From: Paractinoplanes tereljensis
GTDB lineage: Bacteria > Actinomycetota > Actinomycetes > Mycobacteriales > Micromonosporaceae
Length of the DNA: 64,000 nt
Reading direction: 5' to 3'
Assembly (NCBI RefSeq): GCF_016862435.1
Contig: NZ_BOMY01000048.1
Coordinates: forward strand, 1-64,000
Positions 38,643 through 47,597 of the stretch are shown piece by piece. The position numbers and the translations under genes were made by a program. Position 1 is the first letter of the stretch. Each line of letters begins with the position of its first letter. The notes below the pieces were generated by a model, which worked only from the letters and a program-made list of their open reading frames with translations, was not told the origin of the DNA and did no database searches.

Positions 38643-39932
38643 GTGCCGGTGATCGTGTTGGTCGGCGCCCAATGGGGCGACGAGGGCAAAGGCAAAGCCA
38701 CTGACCTGCTGGGCGACCGGCTCGACTACGTCGTCAAGTTCAACGGTGGCAACAACGCCGGTCACACCGTGGTGATCAAGGGCGAGAAGTACGCGCTGCA
38801 CCTGCTGCCGAGCGGCATCCTGACGCCGGGCGTGACCCCGGTGATCGGCAACGGCGTGGTGGTCGACCTGGCCGTGCTGTTCCAGGAGATCGACGGTCTC
38901 GAGGCCCGCGGCATCGACACGTCCCGCCTGCGGATCAGCGCGAACGCGCACGTCATCGCGTCCTACAACCGCACGCTCGACAAGGTCAGCGAGCGTTACC
39001 TGGGCGCCCGGCGGATCGGCACCACCGGCCGCGGCATCGGCCCGACCTACGCCGACAAGATGAACCGGCTGGGCGTGCGCATCCAGGACCTCTTCGACGA
39101 GTCGATCCTGCGGCAGAAGGTCGAGGCGGCCCTCTCGTTCAAGAACCAGGTGCTGTCGAAGATCTACAACCGCCAGGCGGTGAAGGTCGACGAGGTGGTG
39201 GCCGAACTGTTGTCATACGTCGACCGTCTCCGCCCCTACGTCGGCGACACCGCGCTGGAGCTGTCCCAGGCGCTCGACGAGGGCAAGGTCGTGCTCTGCG
39301 AGGCCGGCCAGGCCACCCTGCTCGATGTGGACCACGGCACCTACCCATTCGTGACCAGCTCGAACGCGACGGCCGGCGGCGCCTGCACCGGCGCCGGCAT
39401 CCCGCCGACCCGGATCGACCGGGTGGTGGCGGTGCTCAAGGCGTTCACCAGCCGGGTGGGCGAGGGCCCGTTCCCGACCGAGCTGCACGACAAGTTCGGC
39501 GACTACCTGCGTGAGGTTGGCCACGAATACGGCACGACCACCGGCCGCCCGCGCCGGATCGGCTGGCTCGACCTGGTGATCGGCCGCTACGCCCAGCGCA
39601 TCAACGGGGTCACCGACTTCGCGCTGACCAAATTGGACAATTACGACGGCCTCGACGAGATCCCGGTGTGCGTGGCCTACGAGGTCAACGGCGTGCGCCA
39701 CGACGAGATGCCGGTCAACCAGACCGACTTCCACCACGCGATCCCGATCTACGAGACGCTGCCGGGCTGGAAACAGGACATCTCCGGTTGCCGCAGCTTC
39801 GAGGACCTGCCGAAGGACGCGCAGCGCTTCGTCGAGTTCGTCGAGCAGCGTCTCGGCTCGCGCATCTCGATCGTCGGCGTCGGCCCGGGCCGCGAGGCGG
39901 TCATCGAGCGCCACTCGGTGCTGGGCGGCTGA
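38643..39932 (+). CDS. purA: Adenylosuccinate synthetase
   Basis: 429 residues. GTP-dependent synthesis of adenylosuccinate from IMP and aspartate. The N-terminal VGAQWGDEGKGKATDLLG contains the WGDEGKGK signature and catalytic Asp/Lys, followed by FNGGNNAGHTVV. The GTG at 38643 has GGAAAGG upstream. The next gene starts 4 bases after the stop. Confidence 0.97.
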   Translation: MPVIVLVGAQWGDEGKGKATDLLGDRLDYVVKFNGGNNAGHTVVIKGEKYALHLLPSGILTPGVTPVIGNGVVVDLAVLFQEIDGLEARGIDTSRLRISANAHVIASYNRTLDKVSERYLGARRIGTTGRGIGPTYADKMNRLGVRIQDLFDESILRQKVEAALSFKNQVLSKIYNRQAVKVDEVVAELLSYVDRLRPYVGDTALELSQALDEGKVVLCEAGQATLLDVDHGTYPFVTSSNATAGGACTGAGIPPTRIDRVVAVLKAFTSRVGEGPFPTELHDKFGDYLREVGHEYGTTTGRPRRIGWLDLVIGRYAQRINGVTDFALTKLDNYDGLDEIPVCVAYEVNGVRHDEMPVNQTDFHHAIPIYETLPGWKQDISGCRSFEDLPKDAQRFVEFVEQRLGSRISIVGVGPGREAVIERHSVLGG

Positions 39933-39936
39933 CCCG

Positions 39937-40917
39937 GTGTACGACGTCGTGATCCTCAGCCTGGCCGAGGGTGCGGGGCCGTCGGTGGACGCATGCGGCG
40001 CCGGCGGCTGTGGCGGCTGTGGTTCGGCCGAGGCCGAGAAGGAGTCGTGCGCCGCCCCCCGGGTGCCGGTGCTGCAGTGCGCCGAGGCGCTGACCAGCGC
40101 CGGAGCCCGGGTCGAGATGATCACCGCGGGTTCCGACGCGGAGATCGATGCGGTACTGGAACGCTTCGACGGCCCACCCAGGGCCGACGGCCTGACCTGG
40201 CCCGACAGCGACGGCAAGACCAGGCTGGTGGTGGCGTGCGCGGTCGACGGCCAGCTGCGGGCCGTCCTGCGCCGGCTGGTCCGGCGGTACGCCCCACCGC
40301 CCAGCAAACGCCCCGGTGACCTGGACACCAACCGGACGGTTCCGGACCTCCCGCCGGTGGCGCTGCTCCCGCTCGACGCGGCCGGCACCACCGACCTGGC
40401 CGCGCAGCTGGGCCTGCCCCGCACCCCGGCCGGGGTGGCCGCGGCGGTGCTGACCGGCCCGGTTCGCCGGCTCGACCTGCTGCGCAACGACGGCGGTTCG
40501 GTCACCGTGGACGGTGCCCTGGTCGGCGGCGCGGACGACGACGGCCGCGCGGTGGCCTGGCGCGGCCGGGTCGAGGTCGACGACAAGGTGCTCTCCGACG
40601 GCAACGACCCGATCCTGGCCTGTGCGATCGGCAACGGCGGCGGCTACGCCGAGTTCGACGGCCTCCGGCTGCTCACCGATGGTGACCCGACCGACGGCCG
40701 GGTCGAGGTGGCCGTGGCGGTTCCCAAGGTCGTCAAGCAGCGGTTCCGGAAGGGCTCCCGGGTCCAGATCGAGGTGCGCCGGGCTCGCGGCCGCGCGGTG
40801 TCGGTGTTGCCACGCGACGGTGAGTTGCAGTTCCTCGACGACGGCGTCGGTGGATCGATGAACCGCAAGCGCTCCTGGTGGACCGAGGCCGGGGCGTGGG
40901 CGGTGTACGCGAGCTGA
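39937..40917 (+). CDS. Diacylglycerol-kinase-like protein with degenerate catalytic loop and Cys-rich N-terminus
   Basis: 326 residues starting at GTG, 4 bases after purA. The middle matches the DAGK/lipid-kinase fold: VVACAVDGQLRAVLRRL aligns with the VVVGGDGTLxEVxxGL loop, but GGDGT is replaced by AVDGQ (102-106), and LPLDAAGTTDLAAQLGLP aligns with the GTGNDxARxLG segment. The C-terminal DLLRNDGGSVTVDGALVGG and later beta strands fit the family's second domain. The N-terminus carries Cys20, Cys25, Cys28, Cys38 and Cys48, a possible metal or Fe-S site absent from ordinary DAGKs. Kinase activity is doubtful. Function unknown. Confidence 0.7.
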   Translation: MYDVVILSLAEGAGPSVDACGAGGCGGCGSAEAEKESCAAPRVPVLQCAEALTSAGARVEMITAGSDAEIDAVLERFDGPPRADGLTWPDSDGKTRLVVACAVDGQLRAVLRRLVRRYAPPPSKRPGDLDTNRTVPDLPPVALLPLDAAGTTDLAAQLGLPRTPAGVAAAVLTGPVRRLDLLRNDGGSVTVDGALVGGADDDGRAVAWRGRVEVDDKVLSDGNDPILACAIGNGGGYAEFDGLRLLTDGDPTDGRVEVAVAVPKVVKQRFRKGSRVQIEVRRARGRAVSVLPRDGELQFLDDGVGGSMNRKRSWWTEAGAWAVYAS

Positions 40918-40980
40918 CCGACTGTGCGAGTCTGAAGTAGTAACTGAAGTACCACTTGGTAACTCGGGGAGGACGCTTCC

Positions 40981-42561
40981 GTGGAGGAAGAGCACGCCGA
41001 CCGCGTCTACGTCCCAGGGACGAATCCCACGCCGCCCGATCGGGACGTGGAACCGTTCTGGGTAGATGAGGAGCCGGACGCTCCCGTGCACGGTGGCCGG
41101 CCCGTACCGCATGAGACGCCACCCGCCGTGCCGGTGCCCGGCCCGGCCACCGGTGTCTACCGTCCGGATCGGCCGGTCCCGGTGCCGCCGCCCGCCGTGC
41201 CGGTGCCAGTGCCTCCGCCGACCGCAGCGGCCGAGCCGACCTCCGGTTCCGGAGTGCACACCAGCCCGGATTCGCCCTGGTCACAGCCTCCGCAGCAGCG
41301 ACCCGCGCAGCCCGAGCTGCCGACTCCGCCGCCGCGCGCGACAGCCTCGGTCCCGGTGCCCAACGTGGCTCGCCCCGACGTGCCGCCCCCGCCGGTGCCG
41401 ACCCCGGACCCGTCAAACGGTCAGATCTACCGGCCGCCGGCACCTACTCCGCCGCCGCAGCAGTTCCCGCCGCAGCAACAGCCGGGCCCGCAGCGGCCGA
41501 TCGCCGGTCCCTATCCGCCAACCATGGACCCGCCACACCCCGGCCCCCATCCGCAGCCGGGCCCTCCGCCGCAACCAGGCCCGCAGCAGCCGGTCGACCC
41601 GTTCCAGGACCTCCCGTGGGTCTCCGACGGCACCCCGACGGCCGAGGAGTTCGCCCGCCGCCGGCTGGCCAAGCCGGCCGAGCCGATCGCCACCATGGGC
41701 CCCCGGGCGGTGCTCCGGAAGACCACGGCCGGCCTGGTCAAGCTGGCTCCGGGCAAGCGCGAGCTGGAGTTCAAACAGGACGTCGAGATGGTCCGCCGCA
41801 ACTTCGGCGGCCTGCGCCAGGTGACGATCGTCAACCCGAAGGGCGGTGCCGGCAAGACCGTCGCGGTGCTGCTGCTCGCCATGACGTTCGGCCAGAAGCG
41901 CGGCGGTTACGTGCTGGCCTGGGACAACAACGAGACCCAGGGCACGCTGGGCATGCGCGCCCAGCAAGACTTCCACGCCCGTACGGTGCGCGACATGATG
42001 CGCGACCTGCACCTGTTCCGCGGCGCGCACGGCCGGGTCGGCGACCTGTCGCAGTACGTCCGGGCTCAGGGCGAGGGCATGTTCGACGTGCTGGCTTCGG
42101 ATGAGTCCGCGACGGCCGGCGAGATGCTCACGGCCGGGGCGTTCGCCGAGATCCGGGAGATCGTCAGCCGCTTCTACAAGCTGATCTTCGTGGACACCGG
42201 CAACAACGTGCGGGCCCAGAACTGGCAGGCGGCGATCGACGCCACCGACCAGCTGGTGATCACCATGTCGGCCCGTAACGACTCGGCCGAGACCGCCGCC
42301 CGGATGCTCGACCACTTGGAGCAGAGCGGCCGCCAGCGGCTCGTCCGGCAGGCGATCAGTGTCGTGTCGATGCCGCCGACCAGGAAAGACATCGACCTGC
42401 CGGCGATCCAGCGGCACTTCTCGGCGCGCACCCGGGCGGTGCTGATGGCGCCGTACGAACGATTGATCGACTCCGGCGAACCGCTGCGCTACGGCCAGTT
42501 GTCCACGAACACCAAGGACGCCTGGCTGAAGATCGCCGCAGCGGTCGCCGAAGGCCTGTAG
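40981..42561 (+). CDS. EspI/ParA-like ATPase with proline-rich N-terminus
   Basis: 526 residues starting at GTG with GGGGAGG upstream. Residues about 1-215 are Pro/Gln-rich and disordered. A conserved basic segment (RKTTAGLVKLAPGKRE) precedes a MinD/ParA-type domain with deviant Walker A KGGAGKT (287-293), Walker B-like LIFVDTGNN and the VITMSARNDSAETAARML stretch. This layout resembles EspI of type VII secretion loci. No other ESX gene is present here, so it is an orphan. It may regulate secretion or position a cell component. Confidence 0.82.
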   Translation: MEEEHADRVYVPGTNPTPPDRDVEPFWVDEEPDAPVHGGRPVPHETPPAVPVPGPATGVYRPDRPVPVPPPAVPVPVPPPTAAAEPTSGSGVHTSPDSPWSQPPQQRPAQPELPTPPPRATASVPVPNVARPDVPPPPVPTPDPSNGQIYRPPAPTPPPQQFPPQQQPGPQRPIAGPYPPTMDPPHPGPHPQPGPPPQPGPQQPVDPFQDLPWVSDGTPTAEEFARRRLAKPAEPIATMGPRAVLRKTTAGLVKLAPGKRELEFKQDVEMVRRNFGGLRQVTIVNPKGGAGKTVAVLLLAMTFGQKRGGYVLAWDNNETQGTLGMRAQQDFHARTVRDMMRDLHLFRGAHGRVGDLSQYVRAQGEGMFDVLASDESATAGEMLTAGAFAEIREIVSRFYKLIFVDTGNNVRAQNWQAAIDATDQLVITMSARNDSAETAARMLDHLEQSGRQRLVRQAISVVSMPPTRKDIDLPAIQRHFSARTRAVLMAPYERLIDSGEPLRYGQLSTNTKDAWLKIAAAVAEGL

Positions 42562-42565
42562 GAGA

Positions 42566-43000
42566 CTAGGAAAGGGCGTCGGCCGCGGCCGGGTCGCTGT
42601 CGCGCAGGAACTGGGCACAGCGGGCCGCCTCGTCGGCCTCGCCGATCTCGGCGGCGGCCTTGGACAGGCTGTGCAGGCAGCGCAGGAAGCCCTGGTTGGG
42701 CTCGTGCGCCCAGGGCACCGACCCGTGCCCCTTCCAGCCGTTGCGGCGCAGGGCGTCCAAACCGCGGTGGTAACCGGTGCGGGCGTAGGCGTACGCGGTG
42801 ACCGGCTCGCCGGCCTCCAGCGCGTCGGCGGCCAGCGCGGCCCAGCCGCCGCTGTAGGCCGGGTGGTCGGCGGCGACGGTCTTGTAGGCGCCGGCGGTTC
42901 CGGTCTCGGCCGCGGTGGCGAGGGCCTTGTCGGCCTCGACGTCGGCGGGGAGCAGGGTGGCCGGCGGCTCGGGAAGCAGATTCTGCATAACCCCATTCAA
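42566..43000 (-). CDS. DUF3151 family protein
   Basis: 144 residues, soluble, helical. Typical actinobacterial DUF3151 sequence: NLLPEPPATLLPADVEADKAL, AYAYARTGYHRGLDALRRNGWKGHG and PNQGFLRCLHSLSKAA. The repeated helix pairs suggest a TPR-like fold. Function unknown. It often lies near fba in actinobacteria. A second ATG (MQNLL) 12 bases inside the start may be the real one. Confidence 0.88.
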   Translation of the reverse strand: MNGVMQNLLPEPPATLLPADVEADKALATAAETGTAGAYKTVAADHPAYSGGWAALAADALEAGEPVTAYAYARTGYHRGLDALRRNGWKGHGSVPWAHEPNQGFLRCLHSLSKAAAEIGEADEAARCAQFLRDSDPAAADALS

Positions 43001-43033
43001 CCGGCCCGACCAGGATGAATTCCCAGCGGCCCG

Positions 43034-44011
43034 CTAATCCCAGGCGTTTGCGATCATGGCTAGCCGATCGGTGTACTCGATCTGCTGCTGCCAGGCCGCC
43101 GGCCAGGCGTCCAGGCCCAGCGCCGCGCCGGCGAACGCGCCCGCGAGGCAGGCGATCGAGTCGGAGTCGCCGGAGGAGGCGGCCCCGCGCCCGAGCACGG
43201 CCACCGGCTCGTCCGGCGAGATCAGATAGCAGTGCAACGCGGTGGCCAGCGCTTCCTCGGCGATCCAGCCCTCGCCGGTGACCAGGCACGGATCGCCGGT
43301 GCCGCTGCCGGTGCCGACGTCGGCCAGCGCCGCCAGGCATTCGTCCCAGCCGACCGCGATGAACTCCTCCGGCGAGGCGGACAGCGACGTTCGCCACAGT
43401 TCGCCGAGCCATTCGCCCCGGTAGACGGTCCGCTGCCGGCGGCAGCGATCCCGCAAGGCCGCCAGCAATTCCTGCGGCGGAAGACCGGTCAAAAGCCAAT
43501 GGCAGGCGTACGCCGTGAGCTCGCTCGCCGCCAATCCGGTCGGGTGGCCGTGCGTGAGTGCGGCCTGCAACTGCGCCGCCCCGGCCCGTTGATCGTCGGT
43601 CAGCCCCGGCATCAGCCCGACCGGGGTGACCCGCATGTTGGCGCCACACCCCTTCGAGCCGGCCTGGGTGGCCTGCTGCCACGGCCGCCCGTCGGACAGC
43701 GCCGCGCACGCCCGCAGGCAGGTCATCCCGGGTGCGCGGTTGTTGTCCGGGCTGGCCGCCCAATCGAGGAAGGCCTGCCGCAGCAGCGGCTCCAGCACGG
43801 CCGGCGTGATCTCCGGCGCGGCCAGCAGCGACTCGCCGACCGCGAGAGCCATCTGAGTGTCGTCGGTGACCAGGGCAGGGGTGCCGGTCAGCTCGACCGG
43901 GCCACCCGAACCGTAGGCGGCGACGATCGCGTCGTACGCCATGAATTCGGTGGGTTTTCCGAAGGCATCCCCGTAGGCCAGTCCATAGAGCGATCCCGCC
44001 GCATTTCGCAC
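43034..44011 (-). CDS. ADP-ribosylglycohydrolase family protein
   Basis: 325 residues from GTG 44011. DraG/ARH-fold Mg enzyme removing ADP-ribose from proteins, nucleic acids or small molecules. Metal motifs: GLAYGDAFGKPTEF at the start, TDDTQMALA near residue 50, and SGDSDSIACLAGAFAGA near the C-terminus (GDSDS in place of the common GDTDT). A long frame extending to 44857 is rejected. TAGGGT ends 7 bases before the GTG, overlapping on the other strand the -10 box of the divergent LOG gene. Confidence 0.9.
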   Translation of the reverse strand: MRNAAGSLYGLAYGDAFGKPTEFMAYDAIVAAYGSGGPVELTGTPALVTDDTQMALAVGESLLAAPEITPAVLEPLLRQAFLDWAASPDNNRAPGMTCLRACAALSDGRPWQQATQAGSKGCGANMRVTPVGLMPGLTDDQRAGAAQLQAALTHGHPTGLAASELTAYACHWLLTGLPPQELLAALRDRCRRQRTVYRGEWLGELWRTSLSASPEEFIAVGWDECLAALADVGTGSGTGDPCLVTGEGWIAEEALATALHCYLISPDEPVAVLGRGAASSGDSDSIACLAGAFAGAALGLDAWPAAWQQQIEYTDRLAMIANAWD

Positions 44012-44017
44012 GGTAGC

Positions 44018-44024
44018 TACCCTA
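44018..44024. promoter_or_regulatory. Shared symmetric -10 region of the ARH and LOG genes
   Basis: Plus strand TACCCT (44018-44023) ends 6 bases before ATG 44030. Minus strand TAGGGT (44019-44024) ends 7 bases before GTG 44011. The start codons are separated by 18 bases. The palindrome GGTAGCTACC (44012-44021) overlaps both boxes and could be a regulator site. Confidence 0.55.
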
Positions 44025-44029
44025 CGGTC

Positions 44030-45226
44030 ATGCCAGGCGACCCGTTGCACCCCGTACTCGGCGGGGACATCCCGTTCGACGCCACCGCGCTCGAGGTGGA
44101 ATCCCGGGCCGAGTTCGACTCGCACCTGGCCAAGCACACACTGGCCGGCCTGGTGATCCTCGGTCTGCGGCTGGACCTCGATCCGCCCGACTTCACCGGC
44201 GTCGACGTGCGCGGGGCGCTGTTCGTCGGCTGCCGGCTGGCCGACGACGTGGAGATCGATCTGATCCGGCGGGGCGCGCACCTGGTGCCGCCGTTCGACG
44301 CCCGGCCCTACCCGACCCATCCGGCCACTCTCTACACCCCGGAAGACCTGTCCTTCGGCTTCGCTCAGGACGGCTTCGCCGGGATGTACGACACGGTCAT
44401 CTACCAGCACTTTCTCGAGCACGGCGGGCCCGGGCCGGACATCCGCGAGGCGATCGCGCAGCGGCTGCACGACGCCGGCATCGACAACGCGCTGGGCAAG
44501 GCGCTGGCCGCCTGGGTGGCCAACCACGAGGCGAAGGCGGCCGTCGGGATCATGGGCGGGCATGCCGCGCCGCGCGGTTCGGCGCCCTACCGGATGGCGG
44601 CCACCCTCGCCTGGCGGCTCGCCTCGGTGGGCCGGCTCGTGGTCACCGGCGGCGGCCCCGGCGTGATGGAGGCGGCGAACCTCGGTGCCTACTTCGCGAC
44701 CCGGCCGGCCACCCAGCTGAAGGCCGCCATCGAGATGCTCTCGGCCGCGCCGCACTTCGCCGATCACGATCCGTACACGGCGGCGGCGCTCGCGGTGCGA
44801 GCGGCCTATCCGGCCCCGCCGACGGCGGTGTCCGATGTGGTGGGCAAGCTGCGGCACGGCGGTCTGGCCCTACCCACCTGGCTGTACGGGCATGAGCCGG
44901 CCAACCTGTTCGCCGGCCAGATCGGCAAGTACTTCTCGAACGCCGTCCGGGAGGACTCGATCCTGCGGCTGGCCCGGGGTGGCATCGTCTTCGCCCCCGG
45001 CTGGGCCGGCACCGTTCAGGAGATCTTCCAGGCCGCGACGAAGACTTTCTACCAGACCGACGGCCCGTCCGGGGCGTTCGTCTTCCTGGGCGTCGACCAC
45101 TGGCGTGAGCTGCCGGTCGAGGCCCTGCTGCGCCCGCTGCTGGCCCGCTCGCCGCACGGCGACCAGTCCAACCTGGTCGTGGTGACCGACTCGCTGGACG
45201 TGGCGATGGCCGCGCTGTCGCGTTAG
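44030..45226 (+). CDS. LOG-family (SLOG Rossmann) protein
   Basis: 398 residues. The C-terminal half carries the LOG nucleotide-binding motifs VTGGGPGVMEAANLGA (Gly207-Gly209) and, in place of PGGxGTxxE, PGWAGTVQE (323-331), so the second Gly is Trp. The family includes cytokinin-type nucleoside 5'-monophosphate phosphoribohydrolases and the larger PpnN nucleosidases; SLOG domains also sense NAD- or ADP-ribose-derived nucleotides. The N-terminal 150 residues (FTGVDVRGALFVGCRLADDVE) are a family-specific extension. It is divergent from an ADP-ribosylglycohydrolase with a shared promoter, which suggests a common nucleotide or ADP-ribose theme. Confidence 0.87.
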   Translation: MPGDPLHPVLGGDIPFDATALEVESRAEFDSHLAKHTLAGLVILGLRLDLDPPDFTGVDVRGALFVGCRLADDVEIDLIRRGAHLVPPFDARPYPTHPATLYTPEDLSFGFAQDGFAGMYDTVIYQHFLEHGGPGPDIREAIAQRLHDAGIDNALGKALAAWVANHEAKAAVGIMGGHAAPRGSAPYRMAATLAWRLASVGRLVVTGGGPGVMEAANLGAYFATRPATQLKAAIEMLSAAPHFADHDPYTAAALAVRAAYPAPPTAVSDVVGKLRHGGLALPTWLYGHEPANLFAGQIGKYFSNAVREDSILRLARGGIVFAPGWAGTVQEIFQAATKTFYQTDGPSGAFVFLGVDHWRELPVEALLRPLLARSPHGDQSNLVVVTDSLDVAMAALSR

Positions 45227-45747
45227 GCGACGTGCACGCGGCGCCAGTTCGTCGCCGCCGGCAGTTCCGCCTCGGGGACGTCGGTGATGCCGTTCTCGTC
45301 CATCGCGTTGTAGACCGCGAGCCGGGCGCCCTCGAACAGGAACTCGATCGCGTGCAGCACCCGCGGCCGCCACTCGGCCACCGTGACCAGCTCGATCACG
45401 TTCACCGCGCGGAGGATCCGGCCCCGCGCCTCGCGGAGCGCCGCCACCGGATCGGGCCGCCAGTCGAAGTGCTCGTACCAGTCGATCGGCCGGTTCAGAT
45501 CGATCTGATCCCAGGTGATCGCGCACTCATCAAACTTACGATGAGTGATCTCAACGTGCGTCAGTCCAAAGTCGAGTATCACCGGGCCGTCCGCGAACCA
45601 ACCGCGCTCGGCGACATCCCACATCAGCCAGCTTGATCGCAATTTTCGCCCGATGAGCCGCACAAACCTGGTGCGGTGGACGGCCGCGAGGGCTTCCGCG
45701 TCGTGATGCCACGCGGGTTCATAGCCCTCGATACCGAGCACGATCAT
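45223..45747 (-). CDS. Hypothetical protein rich in tryptophan
   Basis: 174 residues as listed, not recognised. Many Trp/His residues (EPAWHHDAEALAAVHRTRF, SSWLMWDVAERGWF, WYEHFDWRPDP). GGAGG lies only 3 bases before ATG 45747 but 9 bases before the in-frame GTG at 45741, so the latter may be the real start. Its stop overlaps the stop of the convergent LOG gene. Soluble; no motif identified. Confidence 0.65.
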   Translation of the reverse strand: MIVLGIEGYEPAWHHDAEALAAVHRTRFVRLIGRKLRSSWLMWDVAERGWFADGPVILDFGLTHVEITHRKFDECAITWDQIDLNRPIDWYEHFDWRPDPVAALREARGRILRAVNVIELVTVAEWRPRVLHAIEFLFEGARLAVYNAMDENGITDVPEAELPAATNWRRVHVA

Positions 45748-45807
45748 GATCCTCCGGGGGTCGGGGGACGATCGTACCCATACCGCTGAGTAACCCTGCA
45801 ACGTGAA

Positions 45808-45842
45808 GACGGCCGATCCCCGCGAACAGGGGACCGGCCGTC
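45808..45842 (-). terminator. Hairpin after fba
   Basis: GACGGCC...CCCC and GGGG...GGCCGTC arms form a 14-base imperfect stem 10 bases past the aldolase stop, with a weak T-rich tail. Confidence 0.65.
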
Positions 45843-45852
45843 ATCGAACGAC

Positions 45853-46878
<1,026 letters not shown>

Positions 46879-47053
46879 CGGTGCGCTCCTTGCTCTTTTC
46901 ACACGAATGGAGACAGAGGGCAGGACCGCGCTGTCCTCCAGCTAGGCAGTATTCCGCAGCCCGAGAACCGAGGGGAAACCGCCCCGAAACTTGCTCCCTG
47001 AACCCGGCACATGGTGCGTAACCGACCTTTACGCTCCGGAGGTGTCGTCGATC

Positions 47054-47578
47054 ATGCGAGTGCTCACCGGCGTACCCCTCCTGATCCTCGTCTTTTTGGC
47101 GGCTCCGGCCGCCGCAACGCCGGCGCCGGACCTGGCTGCGATCGGCGAGCATCGCACCGTTCTGGTCGGCGCCGAGGTGGCGATCCGGGTCGGCATGCTC
47201 AACCGCGGACCGGGGGTGCTGCGGCCCGGCCACCACGCGGTCGTCCGGCTACCCACCAACGTCTCGGTCCGGTCCGCGCCGGTCGACTGCAGTTCGGACT
47301 GGAGCCGAAACGGGTTCGAGTACCGCTGTGCCGTCCGGCATACGCTCGCCGCGGGCGAGCGCGCCATCTTCGAGTTCCGGCTGCGGGTCGAGCTGAGCCA
47401 GGGCCGGGCCGGGGAGGTTCTCGTCGACGGCCGGATGGCCGGCATCACCCTGAGCCAGTCCGCGCCCGAGATCGTCCCCCTCCCCGATCCGGGGCCGGTC
47501 GGCCCGATCTCGGCCGGCGGTGTGCTCCTCGCCATGGGGGTGCTACTCACGCTGACAAATCGGTCGCGCGCTCGGTGA
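47054..47578 (+). CDS. Secreted or membrane-anchored hypothetical protein
   Basis: 174 residues. A signal peptide (MRVLTGVPLLILVFLAAPAAA) is followed by a beta-sandwich-like domain (ALGxHRTVLVGAEVAIRVGMLNRGPG type, resembling the DUF11/CARDB conserved-repeat fold) with two cysteines. A C-terminal hydrophobic helix (ISAGGVLLAMGVLLTLT) with a basic end follows, so it is probably anchored at both ends. CGGAGG precedes the ATG and TACGCT further up is a possible -10 box. Confidence 0.72.
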   Translation: MRVLTGVPLLILVFLAAPAAATPAPDLAAIGEHRTVLVGAEVAIRVGMLNRGPGVLRPGHHAVVRLPTNVSVRSAPVDCSSDWSRNGFEYRCAVRHTLAAGERAIFEFRLRVELSQGRAGEVLVDGRMAGITLSQSAPEIVPLPDPGPVGPISAGGVLLAMGVLLTLTNRSRAR

Positions 47579-47597
47579 CGCCGTTCGATCATTAGGC

